Source: Nannocystis punicea
GTDB lineage: Bacteria; Myxococcota_A; Polyangia; Nannocystales; Nannocystaceae
DNA: 64,000 nucleotides
Reading direction: 5' to 3'
Assembly (NCBI RefSeq): GCF_026965555.1
Contig: NZ_CP114040.1
Location: forward strand, 3,162,001 to 3,226,000
The position numbers and the translations under genes are program-made. Of this stretch, positions 24,969 through 34,794 are shown piece by piece (within the stretch, counting starts at the first letter, position 1; every line of letters begins with the position of its first letter). The notes beneath the pieces were generated by a model that saw only the letters and a list, made by a program, of their open reading frames with translations, made no database searches and had not been told where the DNA came from.

Positions 24969-25694
24969 ATGAATGCACCGACGACAGCGAACACGACGCA
25001 GGCTCCGATCATCCGCCTCGAGGCGCTGAGGAAGGTGTTCCACACCGAAGACCTCGAGACGCACGCGGTCGCCGACGTGCACGTGGAGATCCCGCGCGGA
25101 CAGTACGTGTGCATCGCCGGTCCGTCGGGCTCGGGCAAGACGACGCTGCTGTCGCTGATCGGGCTGCTCGACACGCCGACCTCGGGCAGCTATTGGCTCG
25201 ACGGACGCGCGGTGTCGGGCCTGTCGGCGCGCGAGCGGGCGCGCGTGCGCAACGAGCAGATCGGGTTCGTGTTCCAGAGCTTCAACCTGATCGGCGACCT
25301 GACGGTGGCCGAGAACATCGAGCTGCCGCTGACCTACCGGCCGATGCCCGCGGCCGAGCGGCGCCGGCGGGTCGAGGCGGCGCTCGAGCGGGTCGGGATG
25401 GCCCACCGCGGGCGCCACCTGCCGGCGCAATTGTCGGGCGGCCAGCAGCAGCGCGTGGCGGTCGCGCGCGCGGTGGCCGGCGAGCCGCTGCTGCTGCTGG
25501 CCGACGAGCCGACCGGCAACCTCGACTCGAAGAACGGCGACGCGGTGATGGGGCTGCTGCACGAGCTCCACCGCGCCGGCACGACCATCGTGATGGTCAC
25601 GCACAACCCCGAGTACGCCCGCCAGGCCCAGCGCACCATCCACCTGTTCGACGGCCGGGTGGTCGAGGAGAGCGCGCATGCTCGCACTGGTTAG
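24969..25694 (+). CDS. ABC transporter ATPase, MacB/LolD type
   Basis: 241 residues from ATG 24969 (a GTG lies one codon before). All ABC motifs are intact: Walker A AGPSGSGKTTLL, Q-loop VFQSFNLIGDLTVAENIELP, signature LSGGQQQRVAVARA, Walker B LLLLADEPTGNLDS with catalytic Glu, and switch His in MVTHNPEYAR. The Q-loop and 'ADEPTGNLDS' are typical of the MacB/LolD group that powers FtsX-type permeases. It drives mechanotransmission for the adjacent permease with the HlyD-type adaptor. It overlaps the permease gene by 17 bases. Confidence 0.9.
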   Translation: MNAPTTANTTQAPIIRLEALRKVFHTEDLETHAVADVHVEIPRGQYVCIAGPSGSGKTTLLSLIGLLDTPTSGSYWLDGRAVSGLSARERARVRNEQIGFVFQSFNLIGDLTVAENIELPLTYRPMPAAERRRRVEAALERVGMAHRGRHLPAQLSGGQQQRVAVARAVAGEPLLLLADEPTGNLDSKNGDAVMGLLHELHRAGTTIVMVTHNPEYARQAQRTIHLFDGRVVEESAHARTG

Positions 25695-28121
25695 AGACGT
25701 CCGCTTCGCGTTGCGGATGCTGGCCAGGAACCCGGCGACCACCCTCGTCGCGGTCTTCACCCTGGCCCTGGCGATCGGCGTCAACACGTCGATCTTCAGC
25801 GCCGTCAACGCGATCCTGCTGCGGCCGCTGCCGTACGCCGATCCGGACCAGCTCGTCATGGTGCTCGAGACGCAGCCCGACGTCGAGCGGATGGCGGTGC
25901 CGTACCTGAACTACCTCGACTACAAGGCCGAAAACACGACCTTCAGCGCGCTGGTGGCGACGGGCATCCACGCCGCGACGGTGACCGGCAAGGGCAATCC
26001 GGAGCAGGTCCTGGTGGAGATGGTCTCGCACGACACGCTGCCGGCGTTGGGCGTCGCGCCGGCGCTCGGCCGCAACTTCCTCCCCGAGGAAGACGCGCCG
26101 GACGGGCAGAAGGCCGTGATCCTGAGGCACGGGTACTGGGCCCGCCGCTACGCCGCAGATCCGGCGGTCCTCGGTCAGACGATCACGCTCGGCGGTAGCG
26201 ATTGGACGATCGTCGGGGTCATGCCGCCCGACTTTCGCAGCATGCTCCCCACCAGCGAATTGATGATACCCGTCGGCGCTCGCGCGAGCGAGACCACGTT
26301 CCGCGATCGCGCGGCGCGGCCGGAGATCTACCTGCTCGGGCGCATGAAGCCGGGCGTCCGCGAGGCCGAGGCGCGGGCCGACCTGCAGTCGATCGGCGAC
26401 GGGCTGGCGAAGCGGTATCCCAAGGAGTACGGCAATTCGCGGCCGCTGGTGCTGTCGCTGAACGAGGAGATGGCCCAGCCCGTCCGCGGCGAGATGGCGA
26501 TGCTGATGGCCTCGGTGATCTGCGTGCTGCTGATCGCGGCGGCCAACGTGGCCAACCTGATGCTCGAGCGGGCGATGCGGCGGCAGAAGGAGATGCAGAT
26601 CCGCGCCGCGCTGGGGTCGGGCCGCTGGCGGCTGATCCGTCAGCTCCTGATCGAGAGCCTGCTGGTCGCGCTGTTCGGCGCGGGGCTGGGGCTGTTGCTG
26701 GCGCTGTGGGGCGTGGACTTGCTGGCCGCGGCCAGGCCGCCGGCGTATGGGGGGATACGCGGGCCGATGGCGGTCGACGCGACGGTGCTCGGCTACACTC
26801 TGGCGGTCGCGCTCGGCACCGGCCTTCTGTTCGGGTTGGTGCCGGCGCTGCAGGCGTCGCGGCAGAACCTCGCGCCGGCGCTGAAAGACTCCGACCGCCA
26901 CGCGTCCGCCGGAGGCAAGAACCTGCGCGCGCGCAACCTGCTGGTCGTCGGCGAGGTGGCGCTCGCGTTGATGCTCCTGATCGGTGCGGTGGCGGCGATC
27001 CGCGGCCTCATACGCGTGCAGGCGGTCGATCCCGGGTTCGATCCGGACCGGCTCCTGATGTCGGCGGTCTCGACCGCGCCCTCGCCCGACGCGTCGCCCG
27101 CGGTGGCGATGCAGTTCTGGGAGCAGGTCCGCAGCAACATCGCGGCGATCCCCGGCGTGGTCTCGGTGGGGTGGTCGGCGGCGGCGCCGTTCGTCACCGA
27201 TCAACTCGAGCAGTTTCAGCCGCTCGGCGCCGAGCGCACGCCGGAGAACATGCGGTCCGCGGGGACGTACCTCGTCAGCCCGGGATACCTCGAGACGATG
27301 AAGATCCCGGTGCTCGCCGGGCGCACGTTCGGGCCGCACGACGGGGCGGGCACGGCGCCGGTGCTCATCATCGACGAGGCGCTCGCCGAGGCGTTCTTCC
27401 CGGGGCAGGACCCGGTCGGGCAGCGGCTGCAGGACAAGCTCAGCGGGCTGCCGAGTGTGGAGATCGTCGGCGTGGTCGGCCACGTGAAGCAGTACGGGCT
27501 CGACGCGCCGGAGAAGACGCCGTACCAGATGTACTACGCGTTCGCCCAGCTGCCCGAGGCGTCGCAGCGGCAGGTGCGGCTGATCATCATGCACATGATC
27601 GTCCGCTTCGAGGGCGAGCCGCTGGCGTACGTCGAGCAGGTGCGGTCGGCGGTCACCGCGGCCGATCCGCTGCAGCCGCTGTTCGCGGTCGGGCCGTACA
27701 CGGGACATATCTTCGGCTCGCTCATGACCCGGCGCTACACGATCACGCTGCTGTCGGTGTTCGCCGGGCTGGCGCTGGTGCTGGCGGCGGTGGGGCTGTA
27801 CGCGGTGATGGGCAACACGGTGGCCCAGCGGACGCACGAACTCGGCGTGCGCATGGCGCTCGGGGCGCAACCGCGCGCGGTGGTCCGGCTGGTCGTTCGC
27901 CAGGGGATGGCGCTGGTCGGCGCCGGCGTGGCGATCGGCGCGATCGGTGCGCTGGCAATGACGCGGGCGATGTCGACGCTGTTGCCGGGCATGATCGACG
28001 CGACCGACCCGTCGCCGTTCCTCGCAGTGACTCCGGTCCTCGTGGTGGTCGGGCTGCTGGCGACGTATATTCCTGCACGCCGGGCCACGCGGATCGATCC
28101 GATGGTCGCGCTGCGCCACGA

Positions 28122-28125
<4 letters not shown>
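25678..28125 (+). CDS. FtsX/MacB-type ABC permease (ADOP-like)
   Basis: 815 residues. It opens with DVRFALRMLARNPATTLVAVFTLALAIGVNTSIFSAVNAI, the first helix of the ADOP (acidobacterial duplicated orphan permease) type of FtsX/MacB protein; only short parts of this stretch are diagnostic. A large periplasmic MacB-like domain follows (VPYLNYLDYKAENTTFS, then PALGVAPALGRNFLPEEDAP), then helices with the FtsX block LLIAAANVANLMLERAMRR. A second periplasmic domain comes next, and a second FtsX block (LSVFAGLALVLAAVGLYAVM, then QRTHELGVRMALGAQP) ends near ATRIDPMVALRHE. The duplicated FtsX module gives about ten helices. It probably exports a peptide, lipid or antibiotic. The stop overlaps the start of the response-regulator gene (ATGA at 28122-28125). 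Confidence 0.88.
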
Positions 28126-29497
<1,372 letters not shown>

Positions 29498-29501
<4 letters not shown>

Positions 29502-30865
29502 GCTGGAAGGAGCGGCACGAGGCGCGCGTCGTGCTGCTCGCGCTCGCGGCCGGGGCGCCGGCGCTGATCGTCGCGCTGTCGCTGCTGATGATCGGCGAGC
29601 ACTCGGCGAAGGTCCGCTGGTCGCTGGCGTCGCTGTCGCTGGCGGCGTGGATCGGCGGCGCGGCGGCGCTGCACGCCCGGGTGACGCGCTCGCTGCAGCT
29701 GGTGTCGGCCCTGCTGGCGGCGCTGCGCGAGGAGGACTTCTCGCTGCGGGGGCGGGTCCCCGCCGGCGCGGGCGACGACGACGCGCTGACGGGGGTGATG
29801 CGCGAGATCAACGGCCTGGCCGACACGCTGCGCGAGCAACGGCTGGGGGCGTTCGAGGCCGACGCGCTGCTGCGCACGGTGATGGAGGAGATCGACGTCG
29901 CGGTCCTGGCCTTCGACGCGCAGGGCACGGTGCGCCTGGCCAACCGCTCGGCGGAGCGCCTGCTCTCCGGGACAGGTGGCTTGCTCGGGCGCGAGGCGGC
30001 GGGGCTGGGCTTGGGAGCATGTCTCGAGGGACAGGTGCCGCGCACGCTGCTGACCGTGTTCCCCGGCGGGGCCGGGCCGTGGGAGCTGCGGCGCAGCCGG
30101 TTCCGCCAGCGCGGCCTGCCGCACACTCTGGTGGTGCTGACGGACCTGCGCCGGGCGCTGCGCGAGGAGGAGCGGCTGGCGTGGCAACGGTTGGTGCGCG
30201 TCCTGGGCCACGAGATCAACAACTCGCTGGCGCCGATCCACTCGATCGCCGAGCACCTGCGGCAGCAGCTGGCGCGGCCGCGCGAGGAGCGGGCGAGCGA
30301 CCTCGAGGAGGACGTGGCGGGCGGGCTCGAGGTGATCGCGCGGCGGGCGGGCAGCCTGAACCGGTTCCTCGCCGCGTACGCGCGCCTGGCCCGGCTGCCG
30401 CCGCCGAAGTTCGCCGCGGTCGAGGTGGCGGCGTGGGCCGGTCGGGTGGCGGCGCTCGAGCGACGCGTGCGTGTGACGGTCGAGCCGGGCCCGGACGCGC
30501 TGCTGCAGGCCGACGGCGATCAGCTCGATCAGCTGCTCATCAACCTCGTGCGCAACGCGGCCGACGCGGTGCTGCAGGCCGGCGCGGGCGAGGTGCGGGT
30601 GCGGTGGCGCGTCGACGCCGGCACGCTCGCGCTCGCGGTGGTCGACGAGGGCCCCGGCCTCGCCGACACCGCCAACCTGTTCGTCCCCTTCTTCACCACC
30701 AAGCCGGAGGGCAGCGGCATCGGCCTGGTGCTGGCGCGCCAGATCGCCGAGGCCCACGGCGGCGCGCTGTCGCTGGCCAACCGCGGCGACGGCCGGCGCG
30801 GCTGCGAGGCCTGCGTCACTCTCGGGGTGGTCGCGCGGGCGCCGACGATGATGCTGTCCGCGTAG
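29498..30865 (+). CDS. Sensor histidine kinase
   Basis: 455 residues from GTG 29498, overlapping the regulator stop (GTGA). Two membrane helices (LLALAAGAPALIVALSLLM and SLASLSLAAWIGGAAAL) are separated by only a few residues, so there is almost no periplasmic sensor. A PAS-like region (about 125-235) follows, then the HisKA box RVLGHEINNSLAPIHSIAE with the phospho-acceptor His, and an HATPase domain with N-box QLLINLVRNAADAVLQA, G1 VVDEGPGLAD and FFTTKPEGSGIGLVLARQI. It is the NtrY/NtrB-like partner of the upstream regulator. Because the sensing part is intramembrane or cytoplasmic, it may detect the envelope state or the transporter itself. Repeat-like sequence at 30017-30036 is in frame (GACLEGQVP). 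Confidence 0.9.
30017..30036. repeat. Palindromic repeat in kinase PAS region
   Basis: GCATGTC-TCGA-GGGACAGGT, in frame in the histidine kinase gene; a weaker half-site lies 40 bases upstream. Confidence 0.45.
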
Positions 30866-30868
30866 GGC

Positions 30869-31306
30869 TCACTGCGCGACGACCAGCGGCTCGATGGCCG
30901 CGCGCAGGTCGGCCGGCAGCTCGACGGGGCGGCGGAAGGTCGGGCGGCGCGGGTCGAGGTCCATCACGACCGAGACTGTGGCGCCGGTGAGGCGCACGGG
31001 GGAGTCGGGCTCGCCGTGGGTGCGCACGCGGTAGGCGAAGCGGATCGAGGTGCGGCCGAGGCCGACGACGCGCTGCTCGACCGCGATCTCGTCGCCGAAG
31101 GCGACGGGGATCGCGAAGTCGGCCTCGGTGTGGACGGCGGGGAAGCCGATGCCGCGGCCGCGGACCATCTCGGAGTACCGCAGGCCCAGCACCTCGTCGA
31201 ACCACGTCTCCATCGCCTCGTGGAAGAAGTGGAAGAAGCGCGGGAAGTAGACGATGCCGGCGGGATCGCAGTCGCCGAAGCCGACGCGGACGCGGTGGAC
31301 GTGCAC
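30869..31306 (-). CDS. Acyl-CoA thioesterase, 4-hydroxybenzoyl-CoA thioesterase type
   Basis: The hot-dog fold is clear: VRVGFGDCDPAGIVYFPRFFHFFHEAMETWF, of which the DCDPAGIVYFPRF block with catalytic Asp is diagnostic. It is followed by VHTEADFAIPVAFGDEIAVEQRV and FAYRV. About 145 residues if started at GTG 31306, or 153 from ATG 31330. The ATG would share its CATG with the start of the divergent hydratase gene, leaving no room for two leader regions, so I prefer the GTG. It hydrolyses acyl- or aroyl-CoA in the cytoplasm; the divergent enoyl-CoA hydratase suggests fatty-acid or aromatic-acid degradation. Confidence 0.85.
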   Translation of the reverse strand: MHVHRVRVGFGDCDPAGIVYFPRFFHFFHEAMETWFDEVLGLRYSEMVRGRGIGFPAVHTEADFAIPVAFGDEIAVEQRVVGLGRTSIRFAYRVRTHGEPDSPVRLTGATVSVVMDLDPRRPTFRRPVELPADLRAAIEPLVVAQ

Positions 31307-31328
31307 AGGATCGGGTATAAGCCCGGGC

Positions 31329-32120
31329 ATGCCTCACGTCGAATACCACGCCGAGGGCGGCGTCGCCCAGCTCACGATCAACGTCCCGCCCGCCAACTGC
31401 TACTCGTACGCGATGATGCAGGACCTCGACGCGGCGATCCTCCGCGCCCGCTTCGACGCCGAGGCGCACGTGATCGTGGTCGTCGGCGCGGGCGAGAAGT
31501 TCTTCTGCGCCGGCGCCGACATCCGCATGCTCAAGGGCGCCGACCCGACGTTCAAGTACAACTTCTGCCTGCACGCGAACGAGACGATCGCGCGGCTCGA
31601 GCAGACGCCGAAGCTGGTCATCGCGGCGCTCAACGGCCACTGCGTCGGCGGCGGCCTCGAGATCGCGCTGGCCGCCGACCTCCGGATCGCCCGCCGCGGC
31701 GCCGGTCAGTGCGGCCTGCCCGAGGTGGCGCTCGGGGTGCTCCCAGGGACAGGCGGCACGCAGCGACTGACGCGCCTGATCGGCAAGTCGGCGGCGATCG
31801 AGCTGATGGCCGAGGGCCGGACGATGGACTTCGACGAGGCCCAGCGCCTCGGCGTCGTCAACAAGGTGTTCGACGCGCCGAGCGCCGCCGACTTCGTCGG
31901 CCAGGTCCGCGAGTACGCCAAGCGCTTCGTGCCGCCGGCCAAGGCGTCGCTGGCGGTCGGCCTGCTCAAGCGCGCCTGCCAGACCGGCGGCGAGCTCAGC
32001 CTGCTCGACGGGCTGGCGCTCGAGCGCGAGCTGCAGCAGCGGCTGTTTCAGAGCAGCGACGCCGCCGAGGGGTTGGCGGCCTACGTGGAGAAGCGGTCGC
32101 CGAATTTCACCGGGCGCTGA
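31329..32120 (+). CDS. Enoyl-CoA hydratase/isomerase family protein
   Basis: 263 residues from ATG 31329. Crotonase landmarks: LTINVPPANCYSYAMMQDL at the N-terminus, FFCAGADIRMLKGAD (oxyanion-hole strand and A-G-A-D loop), LNGHCVGGGLEIALAADLRI (second oxyanion GGG), and GLPEVALGVLPGTGGTQRLTRLIG with a catalytic-type Glu in PEV. The C-terminal helix block runs to SPNFTGR. It hydrates or isomerises enoyl-CoA in beta-oxidation. It is divergent from the thioesterase gene, with overlapping start regions. A repeat-like GGGACAGG lies in the GVLPGTGGT codons. Confidence 0.88.
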   Translation: MPHVEYHAEGGVAQLTINVPPANCYSYAMMQDLDAAILRARFDAEAHVIVVVGAGEKFFCAGADIRMLKGADPTFKYNFCLHANETIARLEQTPKLVIAALNGHCVGGGLEIALAADLRIARRGAGQCGLPEVALGVLPGTGGTQRLTRLIGKSAAIELMAEGRTMDFDEAQRLGVVNKVFDAPSAADFVGQVREYAKRFVPPAKASLAVGLLKRACQTGGELSLLDGLALERELQQRLFQSSDAAEGLAAYVEKRSPNFTGR

Positions 32121-32236
32121 CACAGTCCGCGCGCGCGGGCGCCCACGTCCGCGCGCTCGTCGATCGCGGAGCGTCGGCGTCGGTGCTCACCTGGCCGAAG
32201 AGCCATGTCGCACGCGCCGCCGCTCCGCCCCATCCA

Positions 32237-32437
32237 CTAGGTCGTGGGCTCGCCACGACCGCCGCGCGCCGGCGGCCACTCGATGCCGAGCTTGATGATC
32301 CGCCGCTTGAGGGCGTGACGGGTGATGCCCAGCAGCTCCGCAGCGCCGACGATGTTTCCGGCGGTGTTGAGCGCCTCGGAGCACAGGCGCCGCTCCGCGG
32401 TCTCGAGGTTCAGGTCTTCAAGGATGAGCTGCGGCAA
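32237..32437 (-). CDS. Small Fis-type DNA-binding protein
   Basis: 66 residues from TTG 32437, preceded by GAGAGG at a workable distance. Most of the protein is a Fis/NtrC-type helix-turn-helix: LETAERRLCSEALNTAGNIV, then GAAELLGITRHALKRRIIKLG. It lacks the AAA+ and receiver domains such a motif normally closes. It could be a stand-alone nucleoid-type regulator, or a one-domain relic of an NtrC-family gene. The absence of ATG makes the start less certain; the composition and reading direction fit a real gene. It is transcribed leftward between the hydratase and the M24 peptidase gene, 85 bases from the latter's stop. Confidence 0.6.
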   Translation of the reverse strand: MPQLILEDLNLETAERRLCSEALNTAGNIVGAAELLGITRHALKRRIIKLGIEWPPARGGRGEPTT

Positions 32438-32522
32438 TTTCCTCTCTCCGGTGTGTCAGGGCCTATACCACCCCGGCTTGCGCTCTTGGAGATCAAGGTC
32501 GCGCACGCAAAGGCGAGGCTCA

Positions 32523-33785
32523 TCACCCGAACGGTGCGTCGATCGAACCGGCCCGCGGGCCGAATATCTCGGGCTCGCCCTCGGTGATCGCGACGATGTC
32601 CTCGAGGCGGACGCCGAGCTCACCAATCAAGTAGACACCTGGCTCGTCGGACATGGTCATGCCGGGGCGCAGCAGGTCCTGGTTGCCGCGCACGAGGTAC
32701 GGGTCCTCGTGGGTCTGAAGGCCGATGCCGTGGCCGAGTCGATGCGTGAAGTTGCCGTAATCGGCAGCGTAGCCGGCCGCGGCGACCGCCGCGCGCGCGG
32801 CCGCGTCGGCCGCCTCGCACGTGCGACCCGGCCGCAGCTCGGCCAGCGCCGCCGTCTGGGCGCGATGGACCGCCTGCCACGCGCGCGCTTGCGCCGAAGA
32901 GACAGGTCCGAAGGGCCATGTCCGGGTGACGTCGGACTGGTAGCCGTGGAGCGCCCCGCCGGCGTCGACGAGCACGAGCTCGCCGCGAGCGAGCCGCTTC
33001 TCGCCCTGGGTTCCGTGCGGGAACGAGGCGTTGGCGCCGAAGAGGGCGAGCACCCAGGTGTCCGTGAGGCCAGCTGCGGTCTGGGCGGCGTGGACGAGTC
33101 CGGCGAGCTCACCTTCGGACATGCCCTCGGAGACATGCGCGGAAACGGCCCTCAGCGCGGCCTTGGTCGCCTCGTTGGCGCGCCGCAAGAGCGCGAGTTC
33201 GCTCGCGCTCTTGACCATGCGACAGCCGCGTAGCACGGGCGTGGCCGGAGCGATCTCGACCTCGCAGGCCGCGCGCGCGCCGTCGACGATGAACTGCCGG
33301 ATCCACGGATCGACGCCGAGCTTGCCGCGCTCGCTCCCCGCCGCCCGCAGCGCCTCCGCCAGCCTGGCGTACGGCGATTCGTGCTCGTGCCACAGGTGCT
33401 GCGCGAGCCCGTCGCCGGCCCGCTCGCGCAGCGTCCGCGACTCGAAGGCCGGCGCCACGAGGGCCGCAGGACCGCGCGCCGGCAACAGGTAGAGCATCGG
33501 CCGCTCGCTCCGCCCCCAGCGGATGCCGGCGAAGTAGAGGAGCGAATCACCTGGCTCGAGGAGCATGGCCGAAAAGCCATGCTCCTGCATCAGCGCCTGC
33601 GCCCGCTCGCGCCGGCGCGCCCGCTCGTCGTCGCCGATCGGGGCGACGCCGTCGCAGGTGCCGGCCAGCGCGGCGAAGCGCTCGTCGGCGGCCGGGGCCG
33701 CAGTGGCGGCGGGCGAGCGAGCGGAGCGACATGACCCAAGAGACAGGGCAGCGAGCGTGCCGGTGACGAACGCGCGACGGTGCAC
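32523..33785 (-). CDS. M24 family metallopeptidase (Xaa-Pro type), Tat-like lipoprotein
   Basis: About 420 residues from GTG 33785 (the frame is open to 33866). The N-terminus HRRAFVTGTLAALSLGSCRS has a twin-arginine motif followed by a lipobox-like LGSC, so it is probably exported folded and lipid-anchored. The C-terminal pita-bread domain carries the dinuclear metal ligands: LVDAGGALHGYQSDVTRTW (two Asp), HRLGHGIGLQTHEDPYL (His), then a Glu in DEPGVYLIGELGVRLEDIV (Glu). It cleaves N-terminal residues before Pro or a related substrate. Two repeat copies (32901-32923, 33117-33138) lie in frame, encoding PFGPVSS and HVSEGMSEG. Confidence 0.8.
   Translation of the reverse strand: MHRRAFVTGTLAALSLGSCRSARSPAATAAPAADERFAALAGTCDGVAPIGDDERARRRERAQALMQEHGFSAMLLEPGDSLLYFAGIRWGRSERPMLYLLPARGPAALVAPAFESRTLRERAGDGLAQHLWHEHESPYARLAEALRAAGSERGKLGVDPWIRQFIVDGARAACEVEIAPATPVLRGCRMVKSASELALLRRANEATKAALRAVSAHVSEGMSEGELAGLVHAAQTAAGLTDTWVLALFGANASFPHGTQGEKRLARGELVLVDAGGALHGYQSDVTRTWPFGPVSSAQARAWQAVHRAQTAALAELRPGRTCEAADAAARAAVAAAGYAADYGNFTHRLGHGIGLQTHEDPYLVRGNQDLLRPGMTMSDEPGVYLIGELGVRLEDIVAITEGEPEIFGPRAGSIDAPFG
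32901..32923. repeat. Palindromic repeat in M24 peptidase gene
   Basis: GACAGGTCC-GAAG-GGCCATGTCC, in frame. Confidence 0.6.
33117..33138. repeat. Palindromic repeat in M24 peptidase gene
   Basis: GGACATGCC-CTCGG-AGACATGC, in frame, encoding SAHVSEGMSEGE. Confidence 0.5.
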
Positions 33786-33932
33786 GCGTCGACTATAGCC
33801 CCCGACCCCGCGGGCGGGCGCGCCGACAGCCGGTGGTCGCGGCGTGGTCTTCTTCAGATCACGCACGCGACCTACGATCGCCGGACCTCGCGGGCGCGGC
33901 AGGCGACAAGACCGCTCTTGTCCCCAAAAGTC

Positions 33933-33952
33933 GGGGCCCGATTCGGGCCCCC
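33933..33952. terminator. GC-rich perfect hairpin in a 295-base gap
   Basis: GGGGCCCGA and TCGGGCCCC face each other with a one-base centre. Downstream of the defence-like gene pair (reading left) and upstream of the M24 gene; no gene is visible in 33786-34080. It has no U-tract on either strand, so a terminator role is tentative. Confidence 0.35.
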
Positions 33953-34080
33953 AGCGGAAGCGATACCTGGCGGCACGCCGCCCGCCGCGCCCACGAGGGA
34001 CTTATTGCGATGGGCATCGTGGTCGGCCCGGGCGCCGGGCGTCCCTGTGTGTCGCTATCTCCGGGCGCGCCGCGGCCTGC

Positions 34081-34794
34081 TTACGGGCTGGTGGAGACGG
34101 GCGGGCAGGGGCCGAAGGCGGCGCGCAGGGCGGCGGCGAACGGGGCGAAGCCGGCGGGGCAGGCGACGCAGAGCTCGTCCGGGTCGGTGTGTCGCGCGAT
34201 CTCTTCGCGCAGCTCGAGGCTGTCCGTCATCCGCCCGAGCTCCTCGGCGAGGCGCTGCAAGATGTGCTTCGGGCGACGCGAGCGATCGCCCGTGTTCTCG
34301 TAGAGGTCTTCGACAGGTCCCGAGGGACATGTCCTGGCGACCATATCAGGCGTGGTGCCGAGAGCCTCGGCGATGGCCCTGCGTGCTCCGAGCGTCCAGG
34401 CCTCGATCGAGCGCACCGCCACGCCGCAGACGATCGGGCAGCGCTCGCTCGTGTGGGCATGAGCGGCAGCGGGCAGGCCGCGGCGGTCGCGGTCGTTGTC
34501 CTCGTCCACGACGCATACGAGGCCGTCGACGAGGTGGATGCCGTGCTCGATCTGGAGCTGGGCGGCGCGGATCTTGGCCTCGTAGCCGAGAGTGCGCCGG
34601 GGACGGTTCTTGGGCTGGAAGCGGGCGAGCCGCGGGTGCGACCAGGGCATCGCCAGCGAGCCCGAGCTGTCGATGGCTGCGACGCTCTCGGCGAGGTGAG
34701 GCACGACGCCGCGCGCCGGGAACGGCTCGTCGGTGGGCCAGTCGGGGACGCCGATGTCGTGCTTGCCGTCGCCGAGGAACAGGACGCGCTTCAC
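34081..34794 (-). CDS. DUF4276/TOPRIM-like partner of an ATPase
   Basis: 237 residues from GTG 34794, overlapping the ATPase stop (GTGA at 34791-34794). N-terminal KRVLFLGDGKHDIG is a strand-Gly-Asp-Gly turn with acids. Around residues 88-103 comes LVDGLVCVVDEDNDRD, a DxDxD-like acidic strand end typical of TOPRIM-type nucleases, and then AVRSIEAWTLGARRAIAEAL, the xIEAWLLAD-like helix of DUF4276 proteins. Such proteins accompany OLD-like or AAA_21 ATPases in phage-defence loci. A repeat copy (34312-34334) is in frame and encodes ARTCPSGPVED. Likely nuclease or ATPase-regulated effector; this is inference from context. Confidence 0.6.
   Translation of the reverse strand: MKRVLFLGDGKHDIGVPDWPTDEPFPARGVVPHLAESVAAIDSSGSLAMPWSHPRLARFQPKNRPRRTLGYEAKIRAAQLQIEHGIHLVDGLVCVVDEDNDRDRRGLPAAAHAHTSERCPIVCGVAVRSIEAWTLGARRAIAEALGTTPDMVARTCPSGPVEDLYENTGDRSRRPKHILQRLAEELGRMTDSLELREEIARHTDPDELCVACPAGFAPFAAALRAAFGPCPPVSTSP
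34312..34334. repeat. In-frame palindromic repeat in DUF4276-like gene
   Basis: GACAGGTCC-CGAG-GGACATGTCC, a full-length copy, between two conserved-looking helices of the predicted nuclease. Confidence 0.7.

Noticed and set aside
33786..34080. Possible tRNA-like structure around the GGGGCCCGATTCGGGCCCC hairpin.
   Set aside because: Only one stem can be formed; there is no cloverleaf or anticodon arm.
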